DNA of 64,000 nt from Chrysaora quinquecirrha (taxonomy: Eukaryota; Cnidaria; Scyphozoa; Semaeostomeae; Pelagiidae). Location: the NCBI GenBank assembly GCA_014526335.1, contig JACTAT010000052.1:4405905-4469904 (forward strand), in the 5' to 3' direction. How positions within the stretch are numbered: position 1 is the first letter of the stretch; each line of letters begins with the position of its first letter. Positions 11,401 through 24,438 of the stretch are shown here, piece after piece. The translations under genes and the position numbers were made by a program. The notes under the pieces are model-generated. The model ran no database searches. It had not been told where the DNA came from and saw nothing but the letters and a program-made list of their open reading frames with translations.

Positions 11401-14400
11401 CCCGGCTCTGGACGTATTTATTGGTGGACTTCTAATAAAGGGGACTTATTGTGGAGGGGGGTTTTGTACTGGATCATATTTAACATTTTTATGGGTCAAG
11501 GAAAGTGTTACAGACATTAGAAATTGAGCAATATAAGAACGTTTTTTCGTCACATGAAATTCGTAGTCGCATAGTAGCTAGTTATTAGTAGTTGCAAGAC
11601 ACAAGCTTGGGATATCAAACAGACTACCAATAAATTTCCTTCTCGCAGGCTTATTAGCTACTAATGAACTGTCGAGTGGCCAAGATAAGGAGGATTAATA
11701 AAGAAGGGGCCTATTTCAAAAAGCTGGCCTAATGGAGAGGTTTGAATTTTGCTGCACATTGCTGCACATACCTTGCCAGTTCCTGTGATACCTTTAATCA
11801 TGCAAGCAGATACGAGAACCCAGGCACCCAGAAGACAAAGCGTTAATTTCCAGTTGATTCCAGTTCTCTCATCAATACTATGCGATATCTGCAACGTCTC
11901 GGAATACCAATAATACGCCGTAGATCCAGCCTTTTCACATTGCTCCAAGGACTTTGTGAATGTTTTGTTAGTCAATGTGTCTTTTATTTGTGTTCTACAA
12001 AGCAAAAAAAGAAAAGTATGTTAAAGGAAAGGTATAGCTTTCGAAAATACGGAACTTATTGGAAAAACAGTTCGTAATCGCGGTAAAACGCATAGAGGAG
12101 TTAGACAAATGTTCTCTTTTTTTGAATCGTTTTCCTCTGTTAACTTGACTGCAACCTCCTCCGTCTCAAGGGCGATTAGCACTGTACACGAGGCCCTGGA
12201 CAAACCATTCAGCATTGTTAGTCATAGCTACATCACAAATCTCCTTATCAAACAAAACGTTTGACCGTTTGGTAACGTCACGAAATGTCATTTGGCAAAC
12301 ATTTTTGGTTTTGTCAAAAGATTTTTCCACAAGTGGCATACCACAACAAGTAGGTTCGAGTCCCACTTATTATGTTAATTAAGATAGAAAAAGTAAAATA
12401 TTGTTTTGGAAGCAAACTTTGAATGCATTGCGTAAAGGGGGGTTGTAGACTCTTAAAATATTTACCACTCTGCAAATATCATCGACAGCTATCAACAGCA
12501 AAAACCATTTACATGGGAAAATTGAATTGGATGACATAAAGCTCAAAATGGTTCTGAGCTACTTCTAAATCAGATTGGCCTAAACTAAATAAACTACGAA
12601 TTGTGGAGCGACTGTTCAGCAAGGGCTAGAAAGCAGAGAAGACGAAACTTACGTTGGACACTGAGACCAAGGCAGCGGATGTTGGAACGATATGAAGAAA
12701 TAATACAGACACCATGCAATGACAACATTATAAGTACAGGCTTGAAAGAAAACGGCAAATACGGATGTAAAGCCAAGTCCACTGGAGTATTTTGAAACTT
12801 TTCCCCAAAGTGGTATTGGACCAAGATGATGCCTCTGGCCGATGCTTAGCTCCAGGTAGAAAAGTGGCAGTCCTTCTAAAAACAACATGATCACGTATGG
12901 GATAAGAAATGCACCTAAAAGAGATGAAATCATGCTTGTTAGGAATCTCGCATTATATAAGCAAGGTAATTAACTTCATTATGCTATTTCATGTTGAAAT
13001 TGGAAGAGTGGGCCGACTCACTCCTTTAAAATCTCGTAGACCCTTGCTGAAGATTGAAAAACCCCTTTGGTACGCGCTTGTGTGCTTGTTGGCCTTAATG
13101 ATTTCACAGCAAATGCTTCAACTCATTCTTTAACAAGTTAAACGTGTTTAATAACAGTTTATTTGGAAGATTTTATAACCACGCTCGAGAAGCAATTCAC
13201 TCTTTGGAAATCTCGTACACCTTTGCTGGAGATCCCATTGTTTTCATGGAAATCCTTTGAAATCCCACTGTTCTAAAGGAAATCTGGTACAGTGCATATG
13301 AAGAATGAAATGCCCCTCGATCACGCTAGCAAACCCATAATCAATACTGTGGTGGGTACTCATTACTGTGGTGGTAATTTTGAAATACCGAATACAAATA
13401 CACAAAAAAACAGAAACAAGTTTCCGTGTCCGAGAAAATAATTCATCCTTAAATGTCCTTTAAAGTTTCTCCTTTTCTCAGAAAATCAATTTGGTGAGTT
13501 ATCTTTTTAATTCTAAAAATATGTTTAAGCTTGAGAGAAATTCCGCCTAAGAACCATTTAAGTTACAGCTTCAAAATGTGCTCTGGCTTATCCCCTCCTA
13601 AGCCTAATAATTTAGTTCGTTCAATGACAATTAAAGCATATCTGACATTCAAGATTTTGACTTTACCTTTCTATATCTTTTCTAACAATCAAATCGTTAC
13701 TTGTTATTAAATTTTCTTGTCTGGACTTAAATTGCTCATAAAAGGGGTCAAATCTGTAGCTTTTTGAAGTAGTATTTAAGAGTTTCAAGGTTGCAGACGA
13801 GGTTATCACTAATTCAGTGGTGGATTTTTTCAGTGACTGAAAAACAGTAACAAAACAAGTGTCAGAAAGGGGGCAAGAAAAAGGTAAAAAGCTGGGCACA
13901 AAAACTTTTCGATGTTCCTTTCGATGTTCTCTAACTACGATTATGTAATCTTACTGACGTCATCAGGTATTCTCTGTGGTTTTCATAAGACGAGGTGGGC
14001 TACTACAGTAAAAACCCGTAAATATGAACCGAATACATAAGACACAGTCTCTTTCGATTCTTAAAGAGGTGTATACCGAAATCAGGGTGTAGGTTTTGGA
14101 CATTAGGTCTAAAGCAATTGCAAGAAAAACAAAGCGTGGTTCAGGCTTCCCGAAAGCCTGAATGAATGTTTCGGACTGGAATAGGATGGGAAGGCCGGAC
14201 TGGAATAGGATGGGAAGGCCAAAGTCAAAGACATGGGGGGGTACATAAATGTCATGATATGAAAATGACTTCTTTCTACAGAATTATAGCGTCTATTTCT
14301 GTTTCCTTTCCATCAATAACCGCCGATTGAAGAGGAGCCTAAGTGTGTCTTAGAGGCCATTTTGAAAGTTCCACAGCGAATGTAGCCTGCGTGCAGACTC

Positions 14401-17400
14401 GACTGTTTCCTTCCAGGCGAGTTGAGTTGAATCGAAATATCAATGTTCGTAATTGGAACATAGACTTATTACCTTCCTCCCACTCTTTCGGAAACAGCTT
14501 CTAACAACTACAACAACATACAGCTGTTTCCTCAGTGTGGAGGAGCGTAGACTACGATGAATGTAATAAGTCTAATTGGAACAAGAAATCGCTCTCTGAT
14601 TCGCAGACTCTACTGGAGGACGAACATTTTATATTTCGATTCAACTCAACTCACCTGGAAGTAAACAGTCGAGTCTCACGCAGGCTACAGCGAATGGAGA
14701 ACAGCGAGTATTCGTTTTAGGTCTTTAAATGTCTCCTCCGCAGAAGCATAGAAATTCCTCCGCATACACATGCAGCGTCCAACCAGCCAGGAAGAATCTG
14801 ACAGGAAGAATCTGATCTTGCCAAGGCTACTCAGGTACTACTGGCTGGTAATACTGACTGCAAAACATAATATCGATGGAAAGACACAAGGTGCTTACCC
14901 ATGCAGAATATTTCCTGTTCAAAATTAAAGGTTGTACAATTACAGTACACTATGTTCCTAATAGCGTCCTTCCCATAATTTAATTGAATACGTTAATAGC
15001 ATAATTAGGATACTTAATAGCAATTGCCTTATTAATGGCCTGTAAGGAGTTACAACTACATGTAAAGGGACATAATTAAGTATTCTGCGGCATGCTGACT
15101 TAAGCGACAGGAAAACAGAGAATTAGAAATGAGGTAGGTATTGTAGCTGGTCATTTAGCAGGTCAATTAGTATATGTTTGGTATGGAGAGTTTGTTTAAC
15201 TACATACAAAAGCACATCACATCACGCAATATTTTGGCATACATAAGCACCGAAATAATATCAGCTTATGGGCAAATTTATGGTCGAATCTTCACTTGCC
15301 TAAAAGTTATATTGATGATATGAAAATCCGCTCCGCTCGGACAACTCATCCACATTCTTTTATGAGTAAAAATCAAGATGCTTCGAAATCATCCCAAAAG
15401 CATTCCAGCATACAACAGCAAGATAAAGAACCTAGCTCAAAAACCGTGTAGTTTAAACGGGGCCTCATTCTTGAGTAACTGTTTGATTAAGCTCACTGAA
15501 TATAGTGACAGTAGTAAAATTTACAATTTAGCCTCGAATTTTGATAAACTATGTCATTGGGCCATATATGCCATATGCCAAATGAAGGATTAAAAGCTCC
15601 AAGAAAAAACATTTTAAAGTCACAGATACCCACGGATGAAGAACTACACGTATTTTGAACATCATTTAGACAGAATAACAATGTTGCATATATGGATATT
15701 CAAGAAACTCTTAAGAAATTTCAGTACTCAGAGTTTGAAAATTTTAAGAAACCTTCAGTACTGGATCAATTTTTAGTTTCTTATAAAAAAATACCTGTAC
15801 CGCATCCTTTTAAAATAGCCACGCACGTGCTTATTTATATGAACAACCTGTCTAAACAACAGTTCAAATAGATTTTGCGTAGTAGTTTTATAATCAAAGA
15901 TTGAATACAAATACTGGTGTATACTGTTCAAAAATAATTTAGTCTTTCCCACGTACTATGTAAACTCAAATCCTCCTCGTGACCTCATTCTCTTCGTTTT
16001 CAATAATAGCAGAAATCGTTGTTCCACGGGATCCGTATTTCAAATACGACTTTCAAACCAAGACAAGGCGTAGTGCTGTTTAGCAACCCACAGAACATCT
16101 TCCAGTGAAGGAGCAACCAAATTTTAGAAAGTTATCTTCATAAGAGTCCGGGGGGTACATGGTTTATGGATGGACGGGGCTGCATTGCCAAGATTTTTCA
16201 GACCCATCCATTTATCATGCAGGCACGGACCTTATATTACTATGGGCAATAACAAACGGAATATGAGAGTAATAAGACTTCCTAGGCCATATCATTGCTC
16301 TGAATTGTACTACGAATATGCTTCTCGAATATCTTTCCACTCTAAGCTATGGTGTTTTGGTTCAAATCATACCCATGTTTAGAGGAATTTCAGGCCAAAA
16401 ATCCATCCATATGGGGGGAGGGCAAATATCAGTACTACAGAAAACATTGGATTGACTCTTGTAGAGATGCATTGCTCTAGCGAAAGAGACGAAAGACTTT
16501 GAGGACATTATGTAGGATCCCTTTCCTAAGGTATGCTATGTTACCCCATATGTTTGAAGAAAAAACGAATTTCTATTCAGATAAGCTTGTTCTCCGCGCA
16601 CTACGAAAATGCTAGTGATAATTGGTTTCATCATACACGCATTTTTTTTTATAAGGAAGTGCTTTATAAGGAAGGCAGCACTCGGATAGGCTAAAACTTA
16701 AGGAATTCCAGTACTGGATCGGAGACTTTTAAGGAATCTGACTTTATTAAACAGTGACGAGGTCTTATGAAGCTGATCATTTGCATGTATAAAACGAGCA
16801 AGCAACACTTTTATTGTCAATGGTTTAATTAGTACTCTTTCTATTCGTCTTCTGACACCTCCATGTCCCTATATTCCCTTGTCCCAGGTTTATTTTAAAG
16901 AAACAAGTTTAAAAGTTAAGGAATTGCTAAGGAATTTTCAGTACTCAAATTTGGCTGTCAGTTAAGGAATTTTCAGTACTGAGCCTGAGCCGAACTTCCT
17001 TATAAAAAAAAATGCGTGTAATCAATTGACACTAATAATTTTCGTTTAGCCATCTACACAAGAACTAACGGGCTCAGAAACCACGCATTCACTACCACGG
17101 ACCAAAACAAAACGTATTTTGGATTTGGGACAGGGATAATTAACGCTGTTAAAGCCCATCATGGTGCGCTCTCTCTCAATGAACTATAAAGGAGCTGTAC
17201 TTAGTTATACCATACACTAACACAAGTACCTACGAGTACACAGTTATGAACACATTTAGAGTACATATAAATGAAAAAGTCTATCAATCACCAGTGAGTG
17301 AGAAAGCATGTGCTTTGAAGGGCCTTGAAGGATATTGTTCTTTTTTAATCATACGTTTATAACCTTGTATCCCTGTAGTCAGGGAGGATTCGTATTCATT

Positions 17401-18215
17401 CATTCGCATTCGTACTCGCTTATGGTCAAGATCTCTTAGAGTTAGCTTCGAGAGAGGAAGCAAGCATTCGTTGTTATTCATTCGTTGTCATTCATTCGTT
17501 GTTATTCATTCGCATCATTCGTATTCTCGTATATCAGGTAGTTTTAATAATTTTTTTTCGCTGTATATAGTAATTGTTGCGTTTGTATATATTCACGCAG
17601 AGTTTTCAGTTTTGTTTCACTTCGATCTGCCATTCTTCAACGATTTAGTCCTGAACCGTCATCTGGGGTTCTTGAAGATTTGCTGATAGAACACAGCCCA
17701 GCAAAAGAAGTAAATACACTTCATGCTTGAAGCATCAATAAGTTCTGTTGAACTAATTAACTGCATTTTCCTATCATAATCTACAGAGAAACTATTATCG
17801 ATAAAACCATACACTAATGAATAAATAATGAAAACGCTTAATAGCTAACCCACGATAACGAAACACGTGAAAGAAGACGGTGAATTGAAATAGGATAGAT
17901 AAACCTAGAAAATTTCATACCTCCTCCATTTTTCTGCGCCAGCCACGGGAATCTCCATACATTTCCTAACCCTACTGCATACCCCACACAGGCGAGAAGA
18001 AACTCGGTTTTATTCGCCCAAGCATCACGTTTTTTCTCGGGTTTTTCTTCTTCGTCCTCGTCTTGCTTTAGGCTTAGTAAACAACGCTCCGTAGTTCGCG
18101 ACAAATTATCAATGTCTCCCATCAATTTCATTTCTACATCTTCATCGTCGTTCGTCTGATCGATGTCAGGGTCGATTTCTGGGTCTTCGTTGACGGGATT
18201 TTTCGCCACAGTCAT
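5495..18215 (-). CDS. SLC6 Na+-coupled neutral amino acid transporter (B0AT/NTT4-like)
   Basis: Ten exons join in frame: 18215-17921, 12914-12653, 11994-11772, 11308-11198, 10342-10134, 9982-9796, 8796-8595, 7881-7722, 7195-7033 and 5653-5495. They total 1971 nt and encode 656 aa plus TAG. All introns are GT-AG. An acidic cytoplasmic N-terminus of about 65 residues precedes TM1 with the unwound sodium-site motif [15 protein letters not shown]2-3 follow, then [12 protein letters not shown], a phrase typical of the SLC6A15-A20 branch. TM6 holds [11 protein letters not shown] and TM7 begins [17 protein letters not shown] and NYT sequons sit in extracellular loops. An extra loop of about 50 residues between TM6 and TM7 is also seen in that branch. 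The expected role is sodium-driven uptake of neutral amino acids at the plasma membrane. Start: the first in-frame ATG, at 18215. The exact paralogue and substrate cannot be read from the sequence. Confidence 0.93.
6820..6988 (-). repeat. tRNA-derived SINE, family A, copy 1
   Basis: Shares long stretches with 54516-54690, including GTAGTAGGTTAACTAATCGA and the ends around CACCACGAG..AGCTGGA. It lies in the last intron of the SLC6 gene. The B-box-like region is degraded in this copy. Confidence 0.7.
10386..11130. repeat. Purine-strand minisatellite (GGAAGAACGGAAGAAAA)n
   Basis: About 700 bases of almost pure A/G on the plus strand are built from irregular copies of GGAAGAACGGAAGAAAAGA in intron 4 of the SLC6 gene. 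The long open frames on both strands here (S/F/L/P-rich on minus, K/E/R-rich on plus) are by-products of the repeat and do not encode a gene. Confidence 0.9.
12328..12366 (+). repeat. SINE-like fragment with B-box word
   Basis: TCCACAAGTGGCATACCACAA followed by GGTTCGAGTCC, a pol III B-box. The same leading word occurs at 51012-51032 in the PRORP region, so this is a dispersed tRNA-related repeat. A fragment of the GTTTGACCGTTTGG foldback family (about 12250-12315) precedes it. Confidence 0.45.
14383..14687. mobile_element. Foldback MITE with 9-bp target duplication
   Basis: Terminal inverted repeats of about 60 bp begin TAGCCTGCGTG and extend through GAGTTGAGTTGAATCGAAATA. The element is flanked on both sides by CAGCGAATG (14374-14382 and 14688-14696), a clean 9-bp duplication. 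No coding capacity was seen. A 9-bp duplication fits a Mutator-like mobiliser, but this is inference. Confidence 0.82.
16635..17020. mobile_element. Foldback MITE, TTATAAGGAA family
   Basis: The ends are inverted: ACACGCATTTTTTTT then ATAAGGAAGT on the left, and ACTTCCTTATAAAAAAAAATG on the right. Internal AAGGAATT..CAGTACT words recur. Related partial copies are seen at about 15700-15800 and 25625-25725, and a sister family (TTATAAGAAAC) lies at 44385-44770. Confidence 0.65.
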
Positions 18216-19219
18216 TTCTAAGTCTTTTTTATATATCAAGTTCCTCTATTTTAGAAATCAACCACTGGAGCTCTGAACAACTAAAAAGAACAGGTTCGGT
18301 TAGATACCTGCTAGAGGCTTTCCACGTTAGCGAGACATGTTGCTTTGCGGGTGCGCTTATCTTCTTTGTCGAAGATGAAAGAAAGAATGTGCGAGAGCAG
18401 GCTTCATTCAAATAACGCAATATGTTAGTCAAGCATGAGTGAATGGTTTATTACTGTTATTGAAAATCCAGTGAATTAAAAATAGCTGTCTTTCAGAGTG
18501 CAACACACAGAAATCGCTGACGTATTGATATTCTCTCGCTAACTTTATTAAGTCTAACGTGTTATTCCGCGGGCCTATTCGACAAGAAACGAGAAAAAAA
18601 CGCGAGTTTAATTACGAGAATACGGCTTAAAGCTAACCAATTCAAACTGCCAATACCACATCAATTTTTTATACCATTTGACTTACCTTTGTACAGAATA
18701 AACTTTAAAAACTTCGACCGAAACCCCACAGGTTAATTAACCAACAAAACGGTTCTGTTATAATGAACAATGAACAAGTGCTCACGCACGTGATTTTGTT
18801 TGTGTCACGTGACACGCAGTTTTCTGAGCTGTTCAAATAACTATTCCGCTACGTTAGAGTTAACTTAAAAAGTGTCTCGAGAAACGAAAGGGCTTTAATA
18901 TATATACCAGAGAGACTTAAAAACAAAATTCCTTCCTTAACAAGAATGGAATATGATCAAGGATACGTTGAAACGCGATTTCGATTCCTATCATCTTACG
19001 TACACTTGTTTTCAAAAACAACCATTAAAAAATCACACATCAAGGCCAGCCACATTCTGTAACAGAAACTTTATTTGCATTGTATGCAACATGTGACGGC
19101 AAGAAAGATTGTGAAAAACAATAACAACAACATCCTACTATTAAACGGTGTTTATGATTATTTTTTATGTGAAATCTGTTATTTGTCGAGGGTGTATCAG
19201 TTTTTAAAAAAACGTACGA

Positions 19220-19440
19220 GATTTATGGGATTTTCAAAGATTTATATAGGGATTTCTTCGATTATTATGTTATTAATCCTTTTGTCTTTTATGCTGAAAT
19301 TTATGGGATTTATTGAGATTTTTAAAGATTTATACAGGGATTTCTTCGATTATTATGTTATAAATCCTTTTGTCTTTTATGCTGAAATTTATGGGATTGA
19401 TTGAGATTTTTAAAGATTTATACAGGGATTTCTTCAATTA
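19220..19440. repeat. 88-bp tandem repeat, about 2.5 copies
   Basis: GATTTCTTCRATTA begins at 19251, 19339 and 19427, an exact 88-bp spacing, with TTTATGGGATT and CCTTTTGTCTTTTATGC between. The plus frame at 19075-19404 simply translates it. Confidence 0.85.
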
Positions 19441-21479
19441 ACTTGCATATTTTAAAATTTGCCCTTAGAAAAATTTTGTTAATAACTAAAACTGACTCGA
19501 TTTAGCCGCGTAGACTCAATTTGTTTTTTATTACGTTTTCAAAAACGCACACTTTTTTTCTAGTTGCTTCCAGCTTCCTAGCATGGTACTGCACAAGTAA
19601 ATCAAGCTTGTGTACATGCGCAGTAGCTAAACAGCCAGGTTTTTCAGAGATCTTTGGGACTTATAAGATTCGAAAGATTTTAGGATTTATGAAGATTTAT
19701 CGCCAGGGTGTACGAGATTTATGAAGTGATACACCCCTCGGCATTTGTGCAATTTTTACAGCGCCTTTAAACTGTGCATGCGCAGAAATACGGCATTCCA
19801 AAATTTTTGCTATGAAAGTCGATAAAAAGTTTTGGTACTGAAAGCTAGAAATATCTAAGAAAGTTTCATAGATAGGGTTTCTAGCAAAGGTGTAATCAGA
19901 TAGAGATTATACGCGGGACACGCGCAGATAGTATGCGGGATTAGTCGAAGACATTCCTTTCCGTCATTGCACTGGTTGAGTAATCTTCAGTTATGCGAAG
20001 TCAATGAACAAAGCGGAGTTTGGCATTGTCTGCAATGAATGTTGCAAAATCCCCTATTTTCCGTTTCACAGAAGCGGTTTCCAAGGAATTAGAAAGATAA
20101 GAGGGGACAGTGCTTTCAGAGAATTCAAGATTAAATCCCAGATAAAATACAGCTACTTTTGGTTTGGTAGTGCAGTGGTGCTGCTTGGGAAAACTGTTTC
20201 TGGGCTGACGAGGATTAAGGGTACCCTATCCTCCACGCAACCGGTCCATTGTCTTCAGCAGGTGGTCGACCATCTCTACAGATCGGGTCCGGGTGTGTCG
20301 GTCCTTCCTCTTTATTCTGTGTTTTCATTCACGTTCCTTTCTCAATGACATTGATTAACTTTCCAAGAACAAATTCGAAAATAGGAAAAATCCAAGGGAA
20401 AATCAATCAAAATGTCACTGATGGGCCTGGTGACCTAAGTCAACCGTGAGAAATTCTTGGGATGCCATGTCAAGGAAACCAAATCTCACTTGTCAAGCCA
20501 GTAACACCATGTCAACTTGGCGTGTCTTTTTCAATTCACACAGAGAGGAGTGTCTCATTCATTCAAGATTAACACCACTAATGTTTTCGTTTTGATTACT
20601 CTCAATTTTACAAATGTCGCAAGTTACTTTTACCACGTATTCAAACACATAAATTACTCAGTCAACTTCGGAATCTTTCTGAATATTTTAAAGCTTATAG
20701 ATAGTCCAGCATTCTGCTGTTGAAAACGGCGTGCTTAGCCGGCATGTTTTAGGCCATGTGCAAACGGCCCTAACAGCATCATTTAGGCAAGGTTAGCCCT
20801 ACAACGGCAACCGATAAGTATAATTTAGGCTACAAACTTAAACACTATACCGAAAAATTCTGCTAAATTCTGTGGAATTTTCTTGAAATCTTAGCAGAAA
20901 GATTTCGCGTTTTCCTTAGCCTGTTTTTCCGGTTCATCCATGTTGCCAGCGCAGTTGTCGTCGACGCAAATATACAAATCGAAAATATGGTTTTGTTTTA
21001 TTTCAAATAAAAGCACAACTTAAACACGCGAGTTACTCAATAAAAGGTCAGTAGGGAAAGGTGAATTCATATTGAATTTCCATTAGTTTCGAGTTACACA
21101 GCTTGGTACAAGAGAAATCAATCTGCAGTCAACAGACATCCATTCATTGTGAAAAGGACGACGACGTGGCCTTCTCTCGGCACGTGTTTTTCACTGCGCT
21201 ATTAAGCATCAGAAAATAGCATTTTATGAATTAAAATAACATTAAAACAACGATCTTATTTTATTAAATTGAAGAGAGCTTACCTTCAGTGGCAAAATAT
21301 ATTTTTAGGGCTTGATTTGCTTTCACTTTTCACCACGACAGCCGTCCCTGCCAGAGGCATTTGAGATAATAAACACGAGTGTATGACGTAAAATCCCGCG
21401 CTTTTTCTCAATGGGACTCTGCAGTTTGCCCTTCCCGCCGCAGGAATTTGTCTGTGTTTGCATGACTGTTGTCAAACAA

Positions 21480-22060
21480 CTTGTGGTCGGCGTCATCATC
21501 AGCATCAAAGAATGATCAAGCAGAAATCACACAACAGTGAAGTGATCTTAATCACAATCATTATTAGCAAAATCAAAATCAAATTGTTGAAAATAATCGT
21601 GACGAAACAATAACCGTTAATAAAACCATCATAACAAAAAACGTGATCATCATCATCATTGATCATCATTCTGTATGCCATGATCATTATCATGACCATG
21701 ATCAGATCATCATTATCATAATCATAATACTATCATTATTATTATCTTGATCAAGATGATGCATCATCACTGTAATCGTTTGTCACTAGCACTACAATCA
21801 ATTCGATCATCGGAATGGCCGTGATCATCATAATCATCGTGCAATCCTCGTGCAATCATCTTAATCATTGTAGTAATCGCAACCAACATAATAATCTTAA
21901 TCATCTTTGTCATCATCATCATCATCGTTATCATCACCACAATCCTCACAATCACTACAATCATCGCAGTCATCATAATCATCGCGCAATCAGAATAAAC
22001 AACTTAATCATTCTAATCATCATCATCACCATTTTAATCTTGTACAATGGTAATCAATAA
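21480..22060. repeat. ATC/AAT-rich simple sequence
   Basis: Interrupted CATCATCATC and ATAATCATC words over about 580 bases, with M/I-rich or H/N-rich frames on the two strands and no real gene. Confidence 0.8.
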
Positions 22061-22848
22061 GTCAACAGCAACAGGATTCGCAGAAATACCCAAATAAGAC
22101 CAGAAAAATACATTCGCGGGATATGAATAAAATAAGAATAAACGATGACTGATTGTTTAATAATTAAGAAAGTAGGTTTCTGTTGGTGCGCAGTACAATC
22201 ACATACTGTAAATCAGAATGTTTGCATATTACTTAATGTACAAATGTCACAATGTAAACATTATGTTACTAAACGCCAGAGGGCACAATATTCAAAACGC
22301 GAATTTCTGCATAATCTATAAACTTTCTAAATTCAAATACCCGTTTACCGGCATTTTTGCAAGTGTACCGGTCAGCATTCGTGACAATGTACCGGTGTAC
22401 CAGTTTTCACGCATGCGCATGTTATGGCTTTGATTTTTCAAGTGTACCATGTACCAGGTTCGTTTGTACCGTACCGGACGGTACCTGGAAGCTGTCACCT
22501 GCCACTTATGCGACATGAATTGAAATTACAAATTTCTAATTCCGTTTCGTGTAACGCAGTTTTCCGTACGTGAATTCGTGGGTGAAAATCTAACATGAAG
22601 TATGTGAGTCTAAACCCCAATGGGGAAGGCCCCACGAAAGCCTTTTCGACAGTATTGTTTTTGCCTCCAAAAATTAAATTATTAATTAATTACTCCAGCA
22701 CTAAAAAGCAAAAATACTTTTTTACAAAATGTTGATATTTAAGTTGAAATTAAAACAACCCAAGATTCAAGCACACATTCTATAATGTCCAGATGCACGA
22801 AATGCACGTTCCTATGTCTGAATGTTTGTTTCAATCACTCAAATTAAA

Positions 22849-23184
22849 TCATAAATCAAAATCAAGTACTTTGCCTGGATTTAGAATATTCTTTGGATCA
22901 AATGATTTCTTTATAGTCTTCATAAGATTATAAGTTTCTGAGCCAACTTCTTCTTTGAGAAGTTTCAACTTGCCCAACCCAATTCCGTGCTCTCCAGTGC
23001 ATGTCCCTTTCAAGGATAACGCATGCCTGAAAGGTAAGTCAAAGTTGAGAATTTCAATGACGGGATAAGAATATATTGTGAGGGTCAGTGTTTTGTCCAA
23101 GAATTGGTGGTGATGATGAGGATGAAGATGATGATTTTGATGATGATAATGATTATTATGATAGTGATTATGATGATTATGACA

Positions 23185-23216
<32 letters not shown>

Positions 23217-24404
23217 GATAAGGATTATCATGAGGATGATGATGATGCTGATGATGACGATGATGATGATGATAGTGATAATGATGATGATTATTATGGT
23301 GATGATTATGGTGATGATGAGGATGATGATGATGATGATGATGCTGATGATGATGATGATGAGGATGATCATGGTGACAATGATTTCGACCCTCTAAAAC
23401 GTCGGTCCAGAGAAATAAGTGGAGTCCTAAGAAAAACGAGGGTTGGGAAATTTTCGAAAAACTAATCGGTGGGGATGGACAGCAATGTACCCAAGAGAAC
23501 GTGACAAAACACTCTTAAGTGTTACGTGTGATTAGGGCAGGGGGTTCTGTTGCTTGCCACTTATAAGGTTTTAGGATTTTTCGAACAGGATGCGTTGTTC
23601 GATTGCTACAAAATGGATTTACTTAACGTATCAATCCAGATTTTAGATTCTGCTGTACCTTGCGAGTCTTTCATGAAAGTGTTTCGCTTCGGATATTTCA
23701 TCCGGGTCATTTGGATCCACAGTGACAAAGCAATGGAAATTTCCGTCGCCAACATGACCAAGGATCGGAGCTAAAAAGCAAATGTCCAAGATAAGAACGA
23801 GGTACAGCAAAAAGAAGACGTCTACCGGATCTTACTGTGGTTTGACTCTACTACAAACACAATAGACACAACTACAACAGCATTGAGATGAAATGATCAA
23901 CTAATCGATGACGTACTTAATAGATTCGAAGCAAGAGCATCTTCTTTAGCACATGTTATTAACTCAGGAAGATTCGATATCGGTACACAGACATCAGTAA
24001 CTACACCCTGGAATTCAAAAATAGTCACATTTAATATCATTGACATTGAACGGCAAGGAATTCAACCATTTCCTTGAGTAATTTGCAAGTTAAAATCCCT
24101 TTTTAGCTAAAATGTTCACACGAAACTTGCTTGCAAAGTCGTTGTTACTTAGTTAGCTAGCTATGTAGCTCTTTAGTTATTCAGTTGCTTAGTTAGTTTA
24201 TTCATTTGATAGCAAAAAAATAGTTGCTTAGTTATTTAGTTGGTTAGTCAGTTAGTTAGTTAGTTGGTTAGTTAGCTACTTAACTATTAAGTTATTCAAT
24301 TAGTTAGTTAGTTAGTTACTTTGTTAATTAATTAGTTAGTTAGTTAGTTAGTTAGTTACTTATTAATTAGTTAGCTAGCTAGCTAGTTTGCAGGTTAGCT
24401 AGTC

Positions 24405-24438
<34 letters not shown>

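Larger units (their letters stand above)
12915..17920. other. SLC6 intron 1, repeat-bearing
   Basis: This 5-kb intron holds no recognised coding exon. It contains a tandem pair of a 24-bp word at about 14172-14220 (GGACTGGAATAGGATGGGAA), the 9-bp-TSD foldback element at 14383-14687, TTATAAGRAA foldback elements near 15700-15800 and 16635-17020, and an (ATTCGTT)-like microsatellite at about 17390-17530. Confidence 0.6.
18216..22848. other. Spacer between SLC6 and LDHD, no gene seen
   Basis: Contains the presumed SLC6 promoter directly above 18215 on the minus strand, an 88-bp tandem repeat (19220-19440), ATC-rich simple sequence (about 21480-22060) and a GTACCGG-rich dispersed repeat (about 22350-22500). 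That dispersed repeat recurs inverted at about 49540-49640. Open frames of 60-114 codons here show no family features. Confidence 0.5.

Noticed and set aside
12166..12366. 66-codon minus ORF as a missing SLC6 exon
   Set aside because: SLC6 exon 2 joins exon 3 directly in phase, and this frame consists of foldback and SINE repeat sequence.
21505..22060. M/I-rich and H/N-rich ORFs
   Set aside because: They reflect ATC-rich simple sequence with no conserved residues.
23085..23465. D-rich, M-rich and I-rich ORFs of 95-125 codons
   Set aside because: All come from the (GAT)n microsatellite in an LDHD intron.
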